Assembly (NCBI GenBank): GCA_001949185.1
Contig: BDGG01000025.1
Location: 73,485-106,349 of the forward strand
Direction of reading: 5' to 3'
Length of the DNA stretch: 32,865 nucleotides
From: Ramazzottius varieornatus
Taxonomy: Eukaryota > Tardigrada > Eutardigrada > Parachela > Ramazzottiidae
Part shown: positions 1 to 11,712 of the stretch, in pieces
Numbering within the stretch: position 1 is the first letter of the stretch
How the letters are laid out: the number at the start of each line of letters is the position of its first letter
Notes under the pieces: model-generated
The model's database searches: none
Seen by the model: only the letters and a program-made list of their open reading frames with translations
Told to the model about the DNA's origin: nothing
Position numbers and translations under genes: made by a program

Positions 1-545
1 TAGAGTTGCTGGAAATTTTCCATTTCCTGAATAAATCTGCGATTGGCTCAATTCGACTACTTTGTTCAGCCTCTTTACCGGTTGAATGCACGCAGTGCAA
101 AGTTTCGTCAACCAAGCAGTCTTGTAGTTGTCCAGCGTTCGAGTGCATCCAATCAAGTTAAACGGTGACAGAACCGCTGTTTTTAGGTGCGTGTCGTCAT
201 GTTCTGATGCCCACTGCACACCTGCGCTCGACGCCTGTTCCTTCATTCGCCAAATTCGCCAAAAACTAAGAATTTCCAGCAAGTCTACTTTGCAGTCTGC
301 ATTAGAGTTGCTGGAGATTTTCATTTGACTAGTGTATCGTTCTGTTTTGTCACGATTGTTTCTTGTCAGCGTAGAAAAGAGGGTTGCAGTTTCTTCCTCC
401 GCATAACGTAATTTATGTGTGCTGGTGCGCGTCGGGCTGCAGTAGGTAGGTGCATGTCGTAGTTTAGTGCCGCGCTCGGCATGCGCTCCTTCATTCGCTA
501 AATTCGCCAAAATCTGACTATTTCCAGCAACTGTACTTCGGGAAG
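1..545. repeat. degenerate direct and inverted repeats at window start
   Basis: Two related blocks of about 50 bp lie at 240-290 and 488-538. Both read TTCATTCGC(C/T)AAATTCGCC and end in TTTCCAGCAA. The motif TAGAGTTGCTGGA, an inverted version of the end of those blocks, is present at 1-13 and again near 303-316. The 66-codon frame across 128-328 is made largely of this repeat and has no recognisable protein features. This is probably an old transposon or satellite fragment. The family is unknown. Confidence 0.5.
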
Positions 546-2053
546 AGATCACCACTGCAACGGAAACGTGTCTTCCGGCAAAACTAATTTCTTCCCCCTG
601 ACTCCAAAATACGTTCTACCGGAAAACGAATGCGGCTATTCGACTCAGCTAGTCGAGATCGTTCGAATGAGCTATCAAGGGGTGAAATCTGAGGGGGTGA
701 CGTAGATTACGATTATACCCAGCACGCTACAGAAAAAAACACATTCAGCTATCTCACGTTCGTTGCGAAGATCTAATGAAGCCCAGAACTCCGTTCCTGT
801 AGGGCTTCAGCATTCGCTTATATTCTACTCACCCGAACTTCCATCTCACTGGGAGTGGCGTGTTGAAGCACGTGGATACTTCATCAAAGTACCTACCCCA
901 CCGAAAATTCCGTGACTTCGTGCAGACGTTCAAATGAAAATGCACCCTCCGGTGTTCGTCGTTGCGTTCGGGAACTACAGAAGAAGTACCAAGGCTACAA
1001 TAGAAATCGCCAGTCATGTGGATTTCTCAGGATTCGTGGAAGGCCTCTAGCACGCCGGGATGATTCACGAACTGGAAAAAGTTGGGGATCTTCCAGTCAA
1101 TCGATCCACTTGCCACTTGTGGGCATACTCCGACAACCATCCTCTTCGGAGGGACACTGGTGTTCATCGCAGTTCCCGCAGGCGAAATCGGCTATTAGAT
1201 ATCCCACATACGGAAAAACAGCTGCAAAATCTTTCAGCAAAGAAGATGGATCAGATAAGGTTGACGGGGAAGTCCAGAGTTACTGTGATCTGACTGGCAG
1301 TGACTGCGAGTTCGGGAACGAAAACAAAAACTACGAGGTGGGAAACCGGTGTCGACCCAGCGATGGACGGATGATTTACCCAGTGAAATACCGAGAGCAC
1401 AGAACGGCTTCTCAAGTCAAGATCAAGTGCAGCCCAGTTTAGAGACGGCAATCAATCAATCAATGTTTTTTTTAACGCGGTTGCAGGGAGATTGTGGTAT
1501 TGAGGGATTGATTGATTGATAGCTGATACCAGGCGACCGTGGCGTCACGACTCTTCTCGCTGATTGTTGCAAGTTGATTTCGTAATCATAGCCGCTCTTC
1601 ACGCACACAGTCACACTTCGCTAGTCTAGAAAAGTTTTAACACGCGTTGATTGTCTGTCAATCAACTCAAGTGACGTTTTCGCACGCTGGAGGAGTCGAA
1701 GTACGACACACTTTAGCGAATATCAGCGAGTCATAGCAGGACTTGTATCTATGCAATATGCATACGAGCCACGTGCCGATTGTGAAGATCATCGCAGTGA
1801 CACGTGGGACGTATAGAGTCGTACAAGCTGCGTGGCTCTCGCACAGCAATCAGCTGTTTGTGTACGACACTCGTATGAGTCAGAACGCGCATGAATTTTG
1901 CCGGGGATAACGGGTAAAGTGGAATTAATTTTTCCAGACTCTACGCTTCGCAGTTCACAGTTCACACTAAGTTCTTCTCTGACTCCGGAGAACAGCTGAG
2001 AAGACTTCTCTGCTTTCGCTAACGCAGTTCTCCTCGACTGCGACGATTCTAGG
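546..2053. other. no confident gene; upstream region of WDR36
   Basis: No domain was recognised. An open frame at 912-1442 (+, 176 codons) has some protein-like stretches near its end (for example EDGSDKVDGEVQSYC), and neighbouring frames also contain plausible short stretches. No combination of canonical splice sites gave a convincing product. It could be a degraded gene or chance. The stretch 1530-2053 contains no clear coding exon and should hold the promoter and 5' UTR of the downstream WDR36 gene. No TATA box was identified. Confidence 0.4.
1450..1520. repeat. 14-bp inverted repeat (ATCAATCAATCAAT / ATTGATTGATTGAT)
   Basis: A tetranucleotide run of ATCA units at 1450-1464 is exactly complementary to the run at 1507-1520. 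This forms a potential 14-bp stem with a loop of about 42 nt. The arms are simple repeats, so the pairing may be incidental or mark the ends of a small element. Confidence 0.7.
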
Positions 2054-5000
2054 ATGGAATCAAGGATATTCTGTGGACAACGCTCTCTGGGATACGTGTG
2101 TAACAACATTCCTCTGCAGATTCGCTACATCAAGAAACATCGCGATACTTTTATCGTCACCGTCGTTGGCAAACGCTTCTACACTTATTCTGTAAGTCTC
2201 AGAGCCCTTGCTTCCGTCCGTTCTCCTGTACAAATCTGTTAACCCTTCGTGTGCTGACAGGCGGCCAAACTTCACCTCTACAGTATCAGCGAGTTTCATC
2301 CGACAGACATTGTCGCTCTGTCCGTCGACCCACGCTTCGTCTACACTGCCTGCAAAGACGATGTTAGAATATTCAAACGTGGTGTCGAACCTGATTTCGT
2401 CTACCCCATACGGAACGTGATTCATCTCTTACCTTTTGGAGAACTCGTAGTGGCTGTGGCCGAAAATACTCTGATCGTTTTCGCCAGAGAAAGCGGAGGT
2501 TAAGAAAAGTTGTATTTGGTCCTGATCAACTTGCGCGCTAACGTCATCCGAAGTGTGTACATTTCATAATGGTGCCATGACGTGCTGCGCAAGTTCTGAA
2601 GACTCCATAAACTAATTTTTGCGTTCGGTCAATCAACAATCAATGCATAGTACGGTATACAACGTTCGTTACTCACTTCCGGTCAATTTTGCGTTGGTTT
2701 TTCCAGAGAAATATTTGGAAATTCCATTCGCCGAGTCATCCTTCCGAATTACATGCCTTATTCACCCAGTAACCTACCTCAACAAGATTCTCGTTGGAAG
2801 TCAGCAAGGTTCTCTACAGCTATGGAACATCAACTCCGCTGCGAAAGTCTACGAGTTTCCTGGTTGGGGCAAAGCAGTGGCCTGTATGGAACAGAGTCCA
2901 GCCCTCGATGTCGTCGCTGTGGGCCTCGAAGGCGGCGGTATCGTTCTTCACCACTTGAAGAAAGATGTAACGATCATGACTTTCAAGCAGGAATGGGGAA
3001 CCGCCACCGGAATCACCTTCCGAACAGGTAAAAACCGCGTTATGAGTGGGTAGTGTAGAAACCAGGCATCTTTGTCAGAAGCAGAATGTCAAGAAGGCAT
3101 GATTTCTGTTCACGTCACCCAACTTTCGGATTTTGTTCCAGATGGACCCAGTTTGATGATTACCAGCAGCAATCTCGGTCATCTCGGTGTATGGAACTTG
3201 GAGAATCGCCTTCCCGTGGCACAGAAAGAGAACGCGCATGCCGCTGCCATCACTGGTCTGAAATGTTTCCCCTCCGAGCAGATTTTCGCCACGTCTTCTC
3301 CGGACAACTCCCTTCGTCTGTGGATCATGGATGACAACACGGCGGGGATGAGACTTCTGATGTTCAAAGAAGGTCACGCCGAACCACCCAACCGCATCCG
3401 CTTCTACGGTAATCGTGAAGCTAACAAACTGTGTAATTTTGATATTCCATCGTCAAGGCCTTCGAATACATTAGGTTCGTTATTCTTATAGGTGACGAAG
3501 GGTCTGTGACCCTCAGCGCGGAAAGGTCCATAAGGTCGAATCACCTTCAAGTTGAAATGCTCAGTTTTAGCTTAGGAAGAGCTTCATTCAACAAGAAAGC
3601 AGCCAAGAAGAAAGGTGGTCTTTTGTAAATAGACCATTTTCATTATTTCGAACGGAATTTCTGACTATTTTTTGAAGGTGTGGCAAGAGACGACAACGTT
3701 ATGCCTGCCATCGTCGAGTTCGCTGCGGAAACCATGCGAGAAGGCGGTTGGGAAAGCGAGGGTGAGCACGGGAAGGAACAGGCAAATATCGTGGCCATCC
3801 ACGAGGGAGTGCGACAAGTGACGACTTGGAGTTACGGCAGGAAGACCAAGTGTTCGTTCCGGTTCCTTCATCCGCGTTTCGCTAAGAACATCAAAGTTTT
3901 ACCCACGGTAGTTTATTTTTCGGTTATTTTGGTGGAGTGTTTTCGTGCCGAATATGTTCCGTTTTTCAGTGCGTGGCGATCACCGTGGATGGGAATTTCT
4001 GCCTTATCGGGTACAACACCGGTCATGTGGACAGGTATAATCTCCAGTCCGGCATACATCGGCAAGCTTATGGAAACCCACTCGGTAACTGTGTCTTGCT
4101 CTTAATGGGCCAAAGGAAGTTGGTGTGGGAGCTTAGTAAACAAACCTGACCTGATCGTCTTCCCAAGTGACGCACGTTTTTTGTCTTATTGGTTGGAAGA
4201 GTGCGCCGCTTGGGAAAACGACCTAATCAATTTTGCTTGGGGAGCTCCCATATGACCTTCTGGTTATTGATTATTGGTGGAACTAATTTCCTGTTGGTTT
4301 GTTACAGCGCATGATTTTATGGTCTCCGCCGTCTCGTCCGACAGTCTGAATGAGCAGGTTTACACCTGTGGTGGGGAGAATGAAATGAAGTTCTGGAGCT
4401 TTAGGACCGGCAGGCTCATCGCCACTTTGATGCTGAGCAGTACAGTCACTTCCATGCTGACCTACCGAGAGAAGTACGTCTTTTGTAGCTGGCAAAATTT
4501 AACGGAAAGGGAGTCAAGACAAGACAGAAAGAAAACATTAAAACATAAATCAGAAGTAAAATACTGGTGGTTTATTTCCAGTGCAATGGCCGTGGTTGCT
4601 TTGAGCGACTTTTCTCTTCAAATCATCGACATGGACATCCGCAGAGTAACGCGAACCTTTGCCGGCCATAAGGCTTCCATCACGGACATGGCTTTCAGTC
4701 CCGACGGTCGATGGCTGGTTTCTGCTTCCAAGGACTGTTCCATCCGCGTATGGGACCTTAGTTCTGCCAGGTAGCTTAACCCTATCACATACCTTGTTCA
4801 CAAATATTCCTACTTTTCGACATTGTCGATCGAGATGTTCTATTTTTGTTCAGCTTGATAGACAGTTTCCGGACACTGACGCCCTGTGTCAGCTTGGCCT
4901 TCTCACCAACCGGCGAATATCTCGCCACAGCTCACGAGGAGGACGTGGGCGTCTTCCTGTGGACCAACAAGACTATCTACACACCCACAACGCTCACTGC

Positions 5001-5990
5001 CATTCCAGCAGATAGCGAACCCGAACTGCTCAGGCTACCCGGAAGCACCTCACGAACAGGTAAAGCTCCTGCCTTCTGCACGGCGGAAAATCGGGGCGAA
5101 ATTCCTCGGAAATATGCATTCCAAAAATAGAGTACGGGAGCTCGGCAAACGAGCTCGACCAGATGGCTTTTAGCCATATTACTGAGAAAGTGCGCCACTT
5201 GGGAAAATGATCTGCTCGACTATCCCTGTCGAGCTCCCAAACGGCTTTCGGTAGTGTTCGTCGAATCACTCATGATTTAAAATTTCATCTAGATGAAATT
5301 GTACCGATGGAGGATGAGGAAATGCCCATCGATGTCACCTACACATCTCCCGCCCAACTGGCCGACCACCTGTTGACGCTTTCCCTTCTCCCGGACTACC
5401 GATGGAAGAACCTGGCTCAACAAGACCTCATCCGCGAGCGGAACAAGCCTCGAGAAGCCCTGAAGCTCCCCGAAAAAGCCCCGTTCTTCCTACCGACCAT
5501 TCCTGGTCTTGACGGACTCAAGTTCGACCTAAGCCAGAAAGAGAACACAGCCGAATCCACTACCAAGAAGAACACCAAGAACGTTTCTAGTTTATTCGGT
5601 AACAACTCTCCTTTTTACGAAGCTCTGTTGAGAGCTGAAAGTAGTCTAAAGCCTTTTGAGATACTAGTCGAATTATCGCCGTCGAGTGTGGAGACGGAAA
5701 TGAGGAGGTTGTCACCGGAGAGTGGCGGTTCAGTGAAAGCCCTGGAAGGCTTCCTGAGGTGCGCGAGTGCGGCTGTCCAGGATGGACGGAATGGAGAGCT
5801 GGTTCAAAGTTACATTGACTTGTTCTTCAAGCTTCATGGAACGTGTCTAGCGGACGAAGCGGTTAGCGAAAGGGTGGTGGACCTGGTGAAAGACCTGAGA
5901 AGTAAAGTGAGCGAGAGCGCGACGAATTTGGAGAATTTGTTAGATCAATCGTTGAACGTTGTGCTTTTTCTCAAACATGTGGCTTCGTAG
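2054..5990 (+). CDS. WDR36: WDR36 / UTP21, WD40 small-subunit processome protein
   Basis: Eleven exons can be joined in phase: 2054-2191, 2261-2498, 2707-3027, 3142-3408, 3492-3614, 3678-3907, 3970-4084, 4308-4473, 4582-4770, 4854-5059 and 5293-5990. They give 896 residues, close to the family's usual length. All junctions are GT-AG. Recognisable family blocks include HPVTYLNKILVGSQQGSLQL, VVAVGLEGG, DMAFSPDGRWLVSASKDCSI and, in the last exon, LLPDYRWKNL and APFFLPTIPGL of the C-terminal Utp21 domain (about residues 665-896). The rest forms tandem WD40 repeats. In other eukaryotes this protein belongs to the U3 snoRNP/SSU processome, acting in nucleolar 18S rRNA maturation. Introns 7 and 10 each carry a palindromic MITE. 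The start is the first ATG of the exon encoding the conserved N-terminus (RSLGYVCNNIPLQIRYIKK). A polyadenylation signal follows 29 bp after the stop. Confidence 0.95.
4126..4250. mobile_element. palindromic MITE, copy A (WDR36 intron 7)
   Basis: The ends are TGGGAGCTTA and GGGGAGCTCCCA, which are complementary over their outer 8 bp. Inside, CTTCCCAAGTGACGCAC (4159-4175) is nearly complementary to GTGCGCCGCTTGGGA (4201-4215). The element is therefore a small fold-back unit with nested inverted repeats. It has no coding capacity. Confidence 0.7.
5136..5239. mobile_element. palindromic MITE, copy B (WDR36 intron 10)
   Basis: It begins GGGAGCTCGG and ends TCGAGCTCCCA, with the diagnostic inner motif GTGCGCCACTTGGGAAAA at 5190. 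The left inner arm is diverged or lost. It is the same family as the copies at 4126, 6335 and 9372. Confidence 0.65.
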
Positions 5991-6018
5991 TTTTCTACCT
6001 TGACCAGACGACACGGAT

Positions 6019-6024
6019 AATAAA
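6019..6024 (+). other. polyadenylation signal AATAAA of WDR36
   Basis: A canonical AATAAA lies 29 bp downstream of the WDR36 stop codon, within a short A/T-rich stretch. It is the first such hexamer after the stop. Confidence 0.75.
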
Positions 6025-6334
6025 ACTTAATACTTTGATTTATCACCTGGTGTTGGTACTTAAAGAACCTTGCCAGGTCATTCGGTATCCACGTAGACGT
6101 AGGTTCGTTACGACATCAATCGTGCCATACAATTGTGTACGGAATAATTACTTTCTGTTGCAAATATGAATATCGTGCTTTAATTAGACAATAATGCGCT
6201 CAGAAACTGCTCTTTTGCAGTAAACGTCGAAGGACCTTACACAACAGCAGCATATTATCTGGGAGCTGTACATCCTCAGCGTACAAGATCGTCATTTTGA
6301 CTGGGGCAGCCTTCCAGCCATTAACGGTCTAAAA

Positions 6335-6384
6335 GTGCGCCACTTGTGATAACGGTCTTGTATGCTTTGTTTGCAAAGCTCCCA
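6335..6384. mobile_element. MITE fragment, copy C (right half)
   Basis: The inner motif GTGCGCCACTTG is followed about 38 bp later by the terminal AAAGCTCCCA. This matches the right arms of the copies at 4126 and 5136. The left arm is absent, so this is a truncated copy. Confidence 0.55.
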
Positions 6385-7553
6385 TCTTTTCGCGCTGAAG
6401 GCGTGGGACCGGAGCGATACGGAAATTCGCGTCAAACATCAGCCAAGAAGTTCTCATCCACATGCGGCGATCGGGGCGTCTTTGCCGAGAACCGTCCGTT
6501 CCGTTTGCAGCCACATCTGGGTGGGTTCCCGAACTTCCTGCACGTACCTCCAGCGCAACTTCCGTTTCATGAGCCACCCCAGCCGATGGAGACACAACCC
6601 GCCTCTACTGTAGAAAACTGGAGCATGAGCCCGACAAACAAAAGAAGAGCGCAGCACATCCATTTGGTGTCGGCCATCTTACGCTGTTGGATTACTCTGC
6701 CAAATTGCCGTGAAGTACGATTGTACGATGAACGAATATACGGGAAGGTTCAAGGCGAACTCAAAAATGAGCAGTGGAGAATAAGAAATCGTTATTAAGC
6801 TGCTTCACTCAACATGGAGCGCTTTTGTATTGTGGTAGGTGGCTCAGGCGAAACCGTTATTGGGGGCGGGGTTGTCCAAACAGATAACTCCGAAAGTGAT
6901 ATCTGGCACACTGCCTCCGTACCAGACAACATTTGCGCATTCGCTTATGGATATCAGACGCACCTTCTGTTTACTCGGGGACATACCGGATCTTCCGGAA
7001 ACACAATCCGTTACTCCGTTAACAGCGACAGCAACTTCCGGCTTCTGCGATGTCCAACGTTGCCCTCACGGAAAGTGATAAAGAGCGGTTCCTAGTTGAA
7101 CAGTCTTCGACCCGTGTAGGCCGGCTATGGTGATCATCATTAGTCTCGATCAGTGTACAGGCGCCTCGCGCCAACGTTAACCAGACTTCTCGAAGTTCTA
7201 GAGCAGAATGTTTGCCAGCGAGGGTAAGAATGACCAGTGTTCCCCCCCCCCATATATCAACTTGGCGGCTGTCTTTCTGCAGCCATGTTAGCGATTAATT
7301 TTATCTGTCGCTGGTCGCTGCGGCAGTTAGTGACCACGTTCCCAGGTACTCTGCCACTTCTCCTAACAAGGCGAAACTCCTCCACGGTTTTCGCGTCCGG
7401 GACCACTATGTCGCACCATTTGTGCTCCCGCTATTCGGTATGGCGGTGGAGTACCCAGGAAAGTGAGATGCACCGATCGTGGACGGGAAATCTTCACGAA
7501 ACACGACGAAGAAATGATGGGATCGAGCAGTTTGTCATTCTTAGCACACTGAC

Positions 7554-7583
7554 TACAGTACAGTACAGTACAGTACAGTACAG
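7554..7583. repeat. (TACAG)6 microsatellite
   Basis: Six perfect copies of the pentamer TACAG occupy 30 bp of intergenic DNA between WDR36 and the Roquin gene. Confidence 0.95.
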
Positions 7584-8020
7584 CGAAGGGCTGTGGACCG
7601 AAGGCACGTGTACCTGTTAGCAAGAACCACTTGTCCTGTATGTTGGCTCCTAGAAAAGAATAGAAATAAGTCCGAACAGGTCGGAGACGCAGAATCTTCT
7701 GGACTCTGGTCTACCTGCTGATTTGTAGCCAACCAGTCATGCGTTTGATGTTGCATGACGTCAGTTTTGGAACGACGTTGTCTGGAAGAGCTGGGATGAG
7801 TCATACAAGTTTCGTTATTCGACCGAAGAACTTAGTTGTTTTGAACCTTTTCGTCACGATTCACAGAGACAGAATTAATTGATTTTCCGATTTTCATCTT
7901 CCTTTCTGTGTGAGGCAACCTGACCTTCGCAGTGCTCTTTGATCCTAGGAGAGCCGTTTGGTAAGGAACGCCGTGTGGAGGGAGCGGAACGTCAGAGGCA
8001 AGAAATCGTCTGCATTCACG

Positions 8021-10761
8021 ATGCCTTTCTTCTCCCAACAATGGGAGGAAGTCCTCAGCTGCTCCGTCTGTAATCGTCGCTTCGATGTGGTACGAATTCC
8101 CACAAGTTTGGTGTGCGGACACACCATCTGTAATGTGTGTATCTCTTCACTCCACTTGGGATCGTCAACAATATGCCCGTTGGACCAAGTCGACCAGAAG
8201 CTCATCGTGGCATTCCTGCCTCCCAACACTCCCATGCTCGAGTTGCTTCAACTGGACTGGCGGCACTCCGTAGCGCTTCAACACCGCTCCATGATGTCCG
8301 AGAAGATTTTCGACGACGATGAACAACAGAAGGATTATAGATTTGCTGTGGGAATTGTGGAACGTCTAGCGCAGACTATCGTCGCTTCGTCAGGTAAGCT
8401 AACGTGCCCCGCTAAAGTCGCGCACTTCATTAAGAGTTACTGTCAGCTTCTGCGCTAACAGTCATGACTTCGGGCGCGAATTTGTGAAGCTTAGTTACTT
8501 GATGAGGTTTTTAGGACTTCGTGGACTAACTGATTCTGTTTTCTTTGCAGTGGTGAATAAATCCATACAAAGAAAGTTGCTGACGCTGTTCCAGTGCCAG
8601 TTTTTCGTGGAAGACGGTCGGACGAAGGCAATAAAGGCTTCAAGGTGCGACACAAAGTTTATTGCTGGAATGTTGTTTTCTGATTCCCCAGAAGTCAAAA
8701 GAGTTGTCTGGAGGGTTTGATGGGTGAACTAATCTCTGCGAGAGGAAAAAAACATTTTGAGGGGCATATTTTTTGTAAATTTGCAGATCAATATGTGAGC
8801 GGATCGTGATGGAGCTGATCCTTCACCACCAGAACATGCAGCAGCTCACTACTCATCTTTGGACGGCAGTTCGCGCTCGCGGTTGCCAGTTCTTGGGTCC
8901 AGCCATGCAGGAAGAAGTCCTCAAGCTCGTTCTCCTGGCTTTAGAGACTGGCACAGCATTGAGTCGGAAAGTGCTCGTCATGTTTATTGTTCAGAAACTG
9001 AAGCCACAGTACGCGCAAGCATCCAAGACTAGCGTGGGTCACGTCGTGCAGCTACTCTACCGCGCTTCCTGCTTCAAAGTGTCCAAACGAGAGGGTGATT
9101 CGTCTCTGATGGAACTGAAGGACGAATTTAGGACTTACGATGCTCTGAGAAGAGAACATGACGCGCAGATTATTCAGATTGCGCAGGAAGCTGGCTTGAG
9201 GATCGCTCCGGAACAGTGGAGTGCGCTATTGTATGGCGATCAGCAGCATAAATCGTTTATGCAGTCCATCATTGACAAGGTGACCCATTCACCGATTCCT
9301 TCTCATTTATTTTGGTTCTTTTGACCAGAAATATAGCTGAGAATGATGAGCTTAGGCGTCCGGAATTGAACTGGGAGTTCGGCCACCAGTCTCGACTAGT
9401 TCATTGTTTCAAGTGGCGCACGCTCTCAGCCAAGAATGCTGAAAATGTGCGTCACTTGTTGGTTGGAGGTTGTTTGCGGATCACCCATTTCATTTTGGTC
9501 TCACATCAATGACAAGAGTGTTCTTTCTGCTTTACAGTTGCAGACCAACCAGTCCTTTCCACAGAGTGTTCAAGAACTCCTCATCGCTGTTCAGCGTTCC
9601 GGTGATCCCGACAGTCTGAACGGCCTGAAAGAACCATTGGACTTCATCGTCAGCCTCGAAGCGGAAGTAAATTCTCCACCGACGCTCCAGCTCCTCACCT
9701 CGCTCTTTTCGCATCTTTTCCAGGTCGTCACCATCTACCTCCAGTTTCTCACCGACGTAGCACAAGCTCGGGAGAACGCTCTACATTCCCGGTCTAGAAA
9801 AGCCCACCTCACGCACTCTCCCAGTTTCCCTATTCTGGAGGACAGAGCCAACCAGATGAACCAAGCGAGTATACCTAGTCAATCAAGCCATTGCAGTCAG
9901 TTCAATCAACCGAACGTTTTACATCGGAACTTCCATCAACCGTTGACTGCTTCGCGCAGTCTTCCGCCCACAGATGTTTTGGCAAACGGTATCAGGAATA
10001 TGGAGCTGAGTAATGGAACGAACAGACATACTTCGGTCTTTCGACAGAGTCCCCTAGCCATGAACTCGCATCGTGATGTGCCTTCTTTCCCTGCTTCTGG
10101 TTCCACTCCTTCGTTTCCGCGTCAAGCTTCGCGAATGCAATCCAGTCCGTTGCAGACCTTGAACCACATGTTTCCGCCGCAGATTAACTCTCAAGGCTTC
10201 TTTTCGTCGTTAAGAAATGGGAATGGAAAACAGTACGAGTCAGGCCAGGAGTTTTCTTCCAGCGCCGGAAGTTCACCTAGAACGCAACCGGAAGTGTCGA
10301 GGGAGTTCTTCCGGCAGCCCCTGTCGACGACATGGAGCACACCGAACACCAATCTGAAGTTTGGAGACGAAGCAAAAGGCTTCTCGTTGGAGTTCAAGAC
10401 TTCCATGTCGAGCAGTACGCTCATGGAAGATTTTAGGAAGTGGCGCGACGACACTCCTTCGTCCAATGGGGTAAGATACTTTGCTGTACTATCTTTCAGA
10501 CTTCTTTCAACAATATCTCCGTTATGGTTTTAGATGCACCGAATTTCATCCTTCTCGGACCAGCTTTCGACTTCGGACAGCAGTTACGGATCTGATGGTT
10601 TTCGCTCTTCTCATCCGCCTCTCAGCCGTCAGTACGCGTCTTTTGGATCTTCTGCCTCAAGTTCAAGTCATCCTTTCCGCTCTCTGGTATCTCACGGTGA
10701 TGAAGCGACCTCTTCGCCAGTCTCAGATCAAAACGGATTGAGTAACGGCTGGCTTCTGTGA
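8021..10761 (+). CDS. RC3H: Roquin (RC3H) homologue lacking the CCCH zinc finger
   Basis: Five exons join in phase: 8021-8393, 8551-8644, 8787-9279, 9538-10470 and 10534-10761, giving 706 residues. The N-terminal RING finger has C14 and C17, then CGHTICNVC and ends CPLDQ, as in Roquins (Asp as the last ligand). The ROQ domain is very conserved: [39 protein letters not shown] and LRREHDAQI. The flanking HEPN half ([18 protein letters not shown]) is also present. Known Roquins have a C3H zinc finger just after this. Here the sequence goes directly into a Ser/Gln/Pro-rich tail of roughly 300 residues with no CCCH motif in any later exon. The family binds stem-loop decay elements in mRNA 3' UTRs and recruits deadenylases. 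ROQ-mediated binding should persist, while AU-rich recognition by the zinc finger should be lost. Intron 3 contains a MITE. Confidence 0.93.
9372..9487. mobile_element. palindromic MITE, copy D (Roquin intron 3)
   Basis: The left end is TGGGAGTTCGG. The inner pair CAAGTGGCGCAC (9410) and GTGCGTCACTTG (9447) is complementary. The right end TTGTTTGCGGATCACCCA aligns with TTGTTTGCAAAGCTCCCA of the copy at 6335-6384. It is a complete but diverged copy lying wholly within an intron. Confidence 0.65.
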
Positions 10762-11712
10762 AGAATGGACCGTAATTTCCCCATATAGTTTATTCATATC
10801 TTGTTTTGGTGTTTAGCTTTTGTGATCATCCGTCGCCTTTTGGCAGTTTTTGTGTTGCACAAAACATGACATTTAATTGTGCTCCCTTCTTATTTGGATT
10901 TCCTTGGTGCGCGGTTCATCCACAGCTTTTGCTGTCCTGCCGAGGCGTTTTGTCCCAAGTTGTGGCTTACATTGCACTGTATGCTTTTTAGTGGGCTCAT
11001 ATTGGGTTCTCCGTGGTTTATTGACCATCTCTTCGGTTGAAGTAGGCTGGTTTTTCTTTTAACTTCTCTGGACGAGACCTGCTGTTCGTCTTGTTTCAAG
11101 ATGTCTTTCTCATCCATATTCTGTCTGCAGTAAATTATCTGAACAGTGAAGAAAGCCCCACTCCAAGCTCACCACTGGCTCGCTGACGTCACCACTTCCG
11201 GTTGCTCTGATTAGACTTGAATTCCACAATACTACTCCACAAGTTCGACTCAACCACAATGCTGTTGATTGGCCGATTTTGATTGGCTGGTCTGGTCTAT
11301 TCCTGACTCCTAGTGCTGTCCAGGTAAACATTCAGGTGAAGGGATTGGGACGCAGTCGAGTTTTCACTTGGCTTGCCAAAAAGTCCATCCCTCGATCAAA
11401 ACCAACGCTAGCAGTCATATGTTTCGGCATTCGATCAGCTAATCAAGTCATTCGCTTTTGGGACAATTTTGCTGAATTAATCATGACTCAGCGATTTTGC
11501 CAGGCCATTCTGCATTTCACGGAATGTTTACCTGGACAACACTGCGGACTCCTGAGAAAATATTTTCAGAATTTCCAAAAGTTTCTTCGAAATTCTTCCA
11601 TCAGCGTCTTTGGGGTGGCTGTGCTTTCCCATGCTGTCAGCGCTGTTATCTCTGGTACTATGTTTCTTAACTTGGACCACTGAACTCTGGCACGAACAAT
11701 TATCGGTACACG
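10762..11712. other. Roquin 3' region and BET1 upstream region
   Basis: No exon was recognised. A frame at 11279-11683 (+) has no family features. Two ATTGG (inverted CCAAT) boxes lie at about 11264-11288, and an ETS-like ACTTCCGGT lies at 11194-11202, both within 550 bp upstream of the BET1 start. They are candidate promoter elements. No AATAAA was seen close to the Roquin stop. Confidence 0.4.

Larger units (their letters stand above)
6025..8020. other. intergenic region with no confident gene
   Basis: The longest frames (6346-6798 and 6814-7095, both +) have no recognised domain and no paired splice structure, and the first overlaps a MITE fragment. The region holds a C run at about 7243-7252, the (TACAG)6 microsatellite at 7554-7583 and a half MITE at 6335-6384. 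The final part must contain the promoter and 5' UTR of the Roquin gene. The frame open from 7958 runs into the Roquin start, but family homology begins at the ATG at 8021. Confidence 0.45.

Noticed and set aside
912..1442. 176-codon open frame as a gene
   Set aside because: No recognised domain, low-complexity arginine/serine-rich content and competing protein-like stretches in the other frames. Kept only as a remark.
6346..6798. 150-codon open frame between WDR36 and Roquin
   Set aside because: It starts within a MITE fragment, has no domain and has an equally long shadow frame on the opposite strand.
7554..7583. CRISPR-like or tandem array
   Set aside because: It is a plain pentanucleotide microsatellite without spacers, in a eukaryotic genome.
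11279..11683. 134-codon open frame upstream of BET1
   Set aside because: No family features. It spans the CCAAT-box region expected to be the BET1 promoter.
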